DNA of 64,000 bases from Bradyrhizobium erythrophlei (GTDB lineage: Bacteria; Pseudomonadota; Alphaproteobacteria; Rhizobiales; Xanthobacteraceae). The stretch spans positions 4,278,001 through 4,342,000 of the forward strand of contig NZ_LT670817.1 in NCBI RefSeq assembly GCF_900129425.1. The letters are read 5' to 3'. Shown piece by piece: positions 61,009 to 64,000 of this stretch. Both the position numbers and the translations under genes were made by a program. The notes below the pieces were generated by a model. That model was given only the letters and a program-made list of their open reading frames with translations, made no database searches and was not told where the DNA came from. The stretch's first letter is position 1. Each line of letters opens with the position of its first letter.

Positions 61009-62349
61009 ATGTCACGGAGAACGCTGTCTCGACGACAATTCGTAGCCGCTACCGCACTGTCATCCGCCGCGCTGATCACAGCGCCCTATATCCGAGGTGC
61101 TCATGCCGCGGGTAAACTCACGATGGGCTTTTGGGATCACTGGGTGCCCGGAGCCAACAAGGCCTCTACCGATCTCGTCAATGAGTGGGCCGCGAAGGAG
61201 AAGGTCGAGGTTTCCATCGACTACATCCCGAGCCAGGGCAACAAGAACCTGCTGACCATCGCCGCCGAAGCTCAGGCGAAATCCGGCCACGACATCCTGG
61301 CGATGCCGACCTGGTGGCCGCACGCCAATTCCGAGTTGATGGAACCCGTCAACGACATCATGGAGCCACTGATCAAGCAGAACGGCCAGGTGAACGGCAC
61401 GGTGCAGTATCTCGGTCAGCTGGACGGCAAATGGCTCGGCGTGCCCGCCTGCGTCGGCAGCCAGATCAAGGGCCCCTGCTCCCGCATCGACCTGATGAAA
61501 AAATACGCCAACATCGACGTCCAGGAGATGTACCCAGCGGGGGCACCGCCGAAGGCCGACAACTGGAACATGGATACCTTTCTGAAAGCCGCAGAGGCCT
61601 GCCACAAGGGCGGATTCCCCTTCGGAATCGGTCTCGGCGAGACCACCGATAATGTCGATACCGCCGGCGCGATCTTCCAGTCGTTCGGCGCCCAGCTCGT
61701 CGATGCCAAGGGCAACCTGACGGTCAAGACCGACGAGGTGCGACAGGCTCTCGAATTCTACAAGAAGCTGATCGCCTTCCTTCCGCCGGATGTGGCGGCC
61801 TGGGACGACGCCTCCAACAACAAGTGGCTGGTCTCCGGCCGCGGGGCGATGATCATGAATCCACCAAGCGCCTGGGCGGTTGCCAAGCGCGACGCGCCGG
61901 AAGTCGCCGAGCAATGCTGGACCCACGGCTTCCCGGCAGGCCCAAAGGGCAGGTTCGCGCCGTTCCTGCCCTACTTCTGGACCACCTGGAGTTTCTCCAA
62001 GAACAAGGAAGCGGCGAAGAGCCTGCTCGTTTATCTGTCGCAATCCGCTTCGGTCGAGAAGATGGTTGTAGCGAGCGGTGGTTACGATTTGCCGTCGTTC
62101 GAAAAACAGACGAGCTTTAAGGTCTGGGCGGAGGAAGGTCCGCCGAAGGGAACGCTCTTCCACTATCCGGATCCGTACAAGCATCAAACGCTGTCCATCG
62201 CCGCTTCGCCGGCGCCGCCGAAGGTCGCCCAGCAAATCTACGCACAGGCCACCCTGACCAAGATGTGCCTGCGGTATTATCAGGGAGAAACGATGGAGAA
62301 GACGCTGGCCTGGGCGGAAGGCGAGTGCGAAGGCTTCATGCGGAGCTGA
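61009..62349 (+). CDS. ABC transporter substrate-binding protein, family 1 (CUT1-like)
   Basis: 446 residues. Twin-arginine-like signal (SRRTLSRRQFVAATALSSAA) cleaved near AHAAG. Extracellular solute-binding family 1 landmarks: KLTMGFWDHWVPGANKASTD, GHDILAMPTWWPHANS and FPAGPKGRFAPFLPYFWTTW. ATG 61009 has GAGGG upstream. The sugar or polyol bound is unknown. Followed by two permease genes. Confidence 0.92.
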   Translation: MSRRTLSRRQFVAATALSSAALITAPYIRGAHAAGKLTMGFWDHWVPGANKASTDLVNEWAAKEKVEVSIDYIPSQGNKNLLTIAAEAQAKSGHDILAMPTWWPHANSELMEPVNDIMEPLIKQNGQVNGTVQYLGQLDGKWLGVPACVGSQIKGPCSRIDLMKKYANIDVQEMYPAGAPPKADNWNMDTFLKAAEACHKGGFPFGIGLGETTDNVDTAGAIFQSFGAQLVDAKGNLTVKTDEVRQALEFYKKLIAFLPPDVAAWDDASNNKWLVSGRGAMIMNPPSAWAVAKRDAPEVAEQCWTHGFPAGPKGRFAPFLPYFWTTWSFSKNKEAAKSLLVYLSQSASVEKMVVASGGYDLPSFEKQTSFKVWAEEGPPKGTLFHYPDPYKHQTLSIAASPAPPKVAQQIYAQATLTKMCLRYYQGETMEKTLAWAEGECEGFMRS

Positions 62350-62365
62350 GGCTGCGGATATCGCT

Positions 62366-62395
62366 GCAACGGCCCGCCTGATCGCAGGCCGTTGC
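62366..62395. promoter_or_regulatory. Hairpin between binding protein and permease genes
   Basis: GCAACGGCC and GGCCGTTGC form a perfect 9-bp stem with a 12-base loop. No T-tract. Such structures usually lower downstream expression or stabilise the mRNA of the abundant binding protein. Confidence 0.55.
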
Positions 62396-62485
62396 GGCGC
62401 GCATCCGCGGTTTTACCCATACGATCGCAGGCCGGCATGGCGCCGGCTTCTCGATCTCTGATAAAATTCGCGAGGAAGATGCATC

Positions 62486-63424
62486 ATGGTTGATGTCGCG
62501 CTTCAGCCGAACCGTGTTCCCGCTACGCGATCCCCGCGCAAGCGCGCCAGTTTACGGACCGCGCTGAAGCGAAAATCGACCGCGGCATTTCTCATGACGC
62601 TGCCGCTGATCCTGCTGATCGGCATTCTCGTGGTCTATCCGGCGTTCTATTCGCTGCATCTGGCGACGCTGAACAAGTCGATGCAGCACTTCATCGGCCT
62701 CGGCAATTTCCAATTCCTGTTCAAGCGCGACACCTTTTGGCTGGTGGTGGAGCAGTCGTGCATCTTTGCTATCTCAGCCGTCGTGTTCAAGGCGCTGATC
62801 GGCTTCATCGTCGCGCATTTCGTTCACAACATTCCCGCCAAAGGCCAACGCAAGTGGCGCGGCATGCTGCTGGTGCCATGGGTGATTCCCCCCGCGATGA
62901 GCACGCTGGCGTGGCTGTGGCTGTTCGATCCTTCCTACAGCGCCTTCAATTACACGCTGTCGTTTTTTGGCATCGGGCCGATTCCCTGGACCGGCGATGC
63001 CAACTGGGCCCGTTTCTCGGTTATCCTGGTCAACGTCTGGTACGGCGCCCCGTTCTTCATGATCATGTACCTGGCATCGCTGAAATCGGTGCCCGACCAG
63101 CTCTATGAGGCCGCGGCGATCGACGGTGCCAACTGGTGGCAGCGCATCTGGTACGTGACGCTGCCGATGATGCGCAACATCATCGCGATTACCACACTGT
63201 TCTCGCTGATCGTCACCTTCGCCAACTTCGACATCGTGCGGATCCTGACCGCGGGCGGTCCGCTCGACCACACCCACCTCTTCGCGACCTGGGCGTTCAG
63301 GATCGGCATCGAGGGCAGCGATCTTCCGCTCGGCGCCAGCGTGTCCTTGTTCATGGTGCCGATCCTCGCGATCGCGGCGGTCTTCATCCTGCGCGGCGTC
63401 AACAAACGCGGGAATGAAGCCTGA
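62486..63424 (+). CDS. ABC transporter permease (MalF-like, CUT1)
   Basis: 312-residue permease with six helices. The EAA loop reads YEAAAIDGANWWQRIWYVTL near residue 215. AGGAAG precedes the ATG. It overlaps the next permease start by one base. Confidence 0.93.
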   Translation: MVDVALQPNRVPATRSPRKRASLRTALKRKSTAAFLMTLPLILLIGILVVYPAFYSLHLATLNKSMQHFIGLGNFQFLFKRDTFWLVVEQSCIFAISAVVFKALIGFIVAHFVHNIPAKGQRKWRGMLLVPWVIPPAMSTLAWLWLFDPSYSAFNYTLSFFGIGPIPWTGDANWARFSVILVNVWYGAPFFMIMYLASLKSVPDQLYEAAAIDGANWWQRIWYVTLPMMRNIIAITTLFSLIVTFANFDIVRILTAGGPLDHTHLFATWAFRIGIEGSDLPLGASVSLFMVPILAIAAVFILRGVNKRGNEA

Positions 63425-64000
63425 TGACAAGCACCGTAGTGATCGACAAGGCGGCACCGAGCCGGACGGTCAAATATGGCAGCATGAGCCGCGACCGCAC
63501 CTGGGCGCTGCGCTGGTCGTACTTCTTCCTGACGTTGTTCGCGATCTTCTCGCTGGTGCCGCCGCTCTACATGCTGATCACCTCGCTGAAGAGCAGCGCG
63601 GAGATTTCGGCGGCAACCAACCCCTGGTGGGTGTTTCATCCGACGCTGTCGAACTACGTGGGACTGCTGACCTCGAACCAGTTCCTGCGATTTTTCCTGA
63701 ACTCGGCCATGGTTTCGATCTTTGTGGTGACCATCACCATGCTGATCAGTGTGCCGGCGGCGTTCGCGCTGGCGCGAATGCGGTTCTGGGGCTCGGCGAC
63801 GCTCGCGACCGGGGTATTCCTGACCTATCTCATTCCGGACAGCCTGCTGTTCATTCCGTTGTTCAAGATGTTCGCCGTGTTCGGCGACTGGACCGGAATC
63901 CAGCTGATCAACCGGTGGTACGTCCTGCTGTTCATCTATCCGACGCTGACGGTGCCGTTCTGCACCTGGATCATGATCGGCTACTTCGCGTCGATTCCGA
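63424..64000 (+). CDS. ABC transporter permease (MalG-like), cut by window end
   Basis: About 192 codons are visible. It starts with a cytoplasmic N-terminus, then TM1 (SYFFLTLFAIFSLVPPLYML) and later segments (FLNSAMVSIFVVTITMLISV, GVFLTYLIPDSLLFIPLFK). The EAA loop lies beyond the window. ATG 63424 overlaps the preceding stop by one base. The ATPase is expected downstream. Confidence 0.92.
   Translation, partial: MTSTVVIDKAAPSRTVKYGSMSRDRTWALRWSYFFLTLFAIFSLVPPLYMLITSLKSSAEISAATNPWWVFHPTLSNYVGLLTSNQFLRFFLNSAMVSIFVVTITMLISVPAAFALARMRFWGSATLATGVFLTYLIPDSLLFIPLFKMFAVFGDWTGIQLINRWYVLLFIYPTLTVPFCTWIMIGYFASIP

Noticed and set aside
61060..62235. 391-codon minus-strand frame over the binding protein
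   Set aside because: Antisense shadow of a clear ABC binding-protein gene.

Overview
The window looks like chromosomal DNA of a Bradyrhizobium-type alphaproteobacterium (Nitrobacteraceae). It is GC-rich, and it holds the rhizobial synteny block dacA-like/tmk/holB/metG/tatD/MBL, several PF04392-type binding proteins, a Gly/Tyr-rich secreted protein, an Omp25-like barrel, and dispersed intergenic repeats that I recognise from memory in Bradyrhizobium. The genus call is inference; no 16S gene is present.

Layout. (1) 1-3956: an RND efflux pump (permease plus the start of its membrane-fusion partner, minus strand), then a long dispersed repeat. (2) 4804-13400: conserved housekeeping block on the minus strand (MBL hydrolase, TatD nuclease, metG, holB, tmk, D,D-carboxypeptidase homologue, rlpA), with one epoxide-hydrolase-like gene inserted on the plus strand. 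The D,D-carboxypeptidase homologue has lost the lysine of its SxxK motif. (3) 13.7-31.6 kb: accessory zone with small membrane and secreted proteins, two PF04392 binding proteins, transposase scars, a flavin oxidoreductase, a Tat-exported MBL protein, a large SAM/cyclase/ATPase/TPR protein and an ArsR-SRPBCC pair. Ten copies of a diverged repeat of about 110 bp lie here and I see none elsewhere. (4) 31.6-37.5 kb: a repeat-rich autotransporter, an intact IS30-family element and an Omp25-like porin. (5) 38.3-41 kb: tRNA-Ser(UGA) with integrase debris on both sides and an XRE regulator behind a 22-bp perfect palindrome. (6) 41-47 kb: small secreted proteins, a C-terminal RND fragment, and a convergent pair of peptidoglycan enzymes (M15-like peptidase and L,D-transpeptidase). 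(7) 47.8-53.2 kb: a compact catabolic operon, tctC-tctB-tctA, sugar-phosphate-isomerase-like, enolase superfamily. (8) 53.6-56.2 kb: lipoprotein, DsbA-like oxidoreductase, PilZ protein. (9) 56.5-59.5 kb: MFS transporter, flavin monooxygenase and VOC protein, resembling a small aromatic-catabolism cassette. (10) 59.8-64 kb: LTXXQ-type periplasmic protein and a CUT1-like ABC importer cut by the window end.

Best candidates for something new are the degenerate D,D-carboxypeptidase homologue kept in a core operon, a small Cys/Gly-rich protein with a possible leader/core architecture near 22.3 kb, the XRE-palindrome-integrase module at tRNA-Ser, and the confined repeat family. All similarity statements come from motif recognition and memory, since no searches were run.
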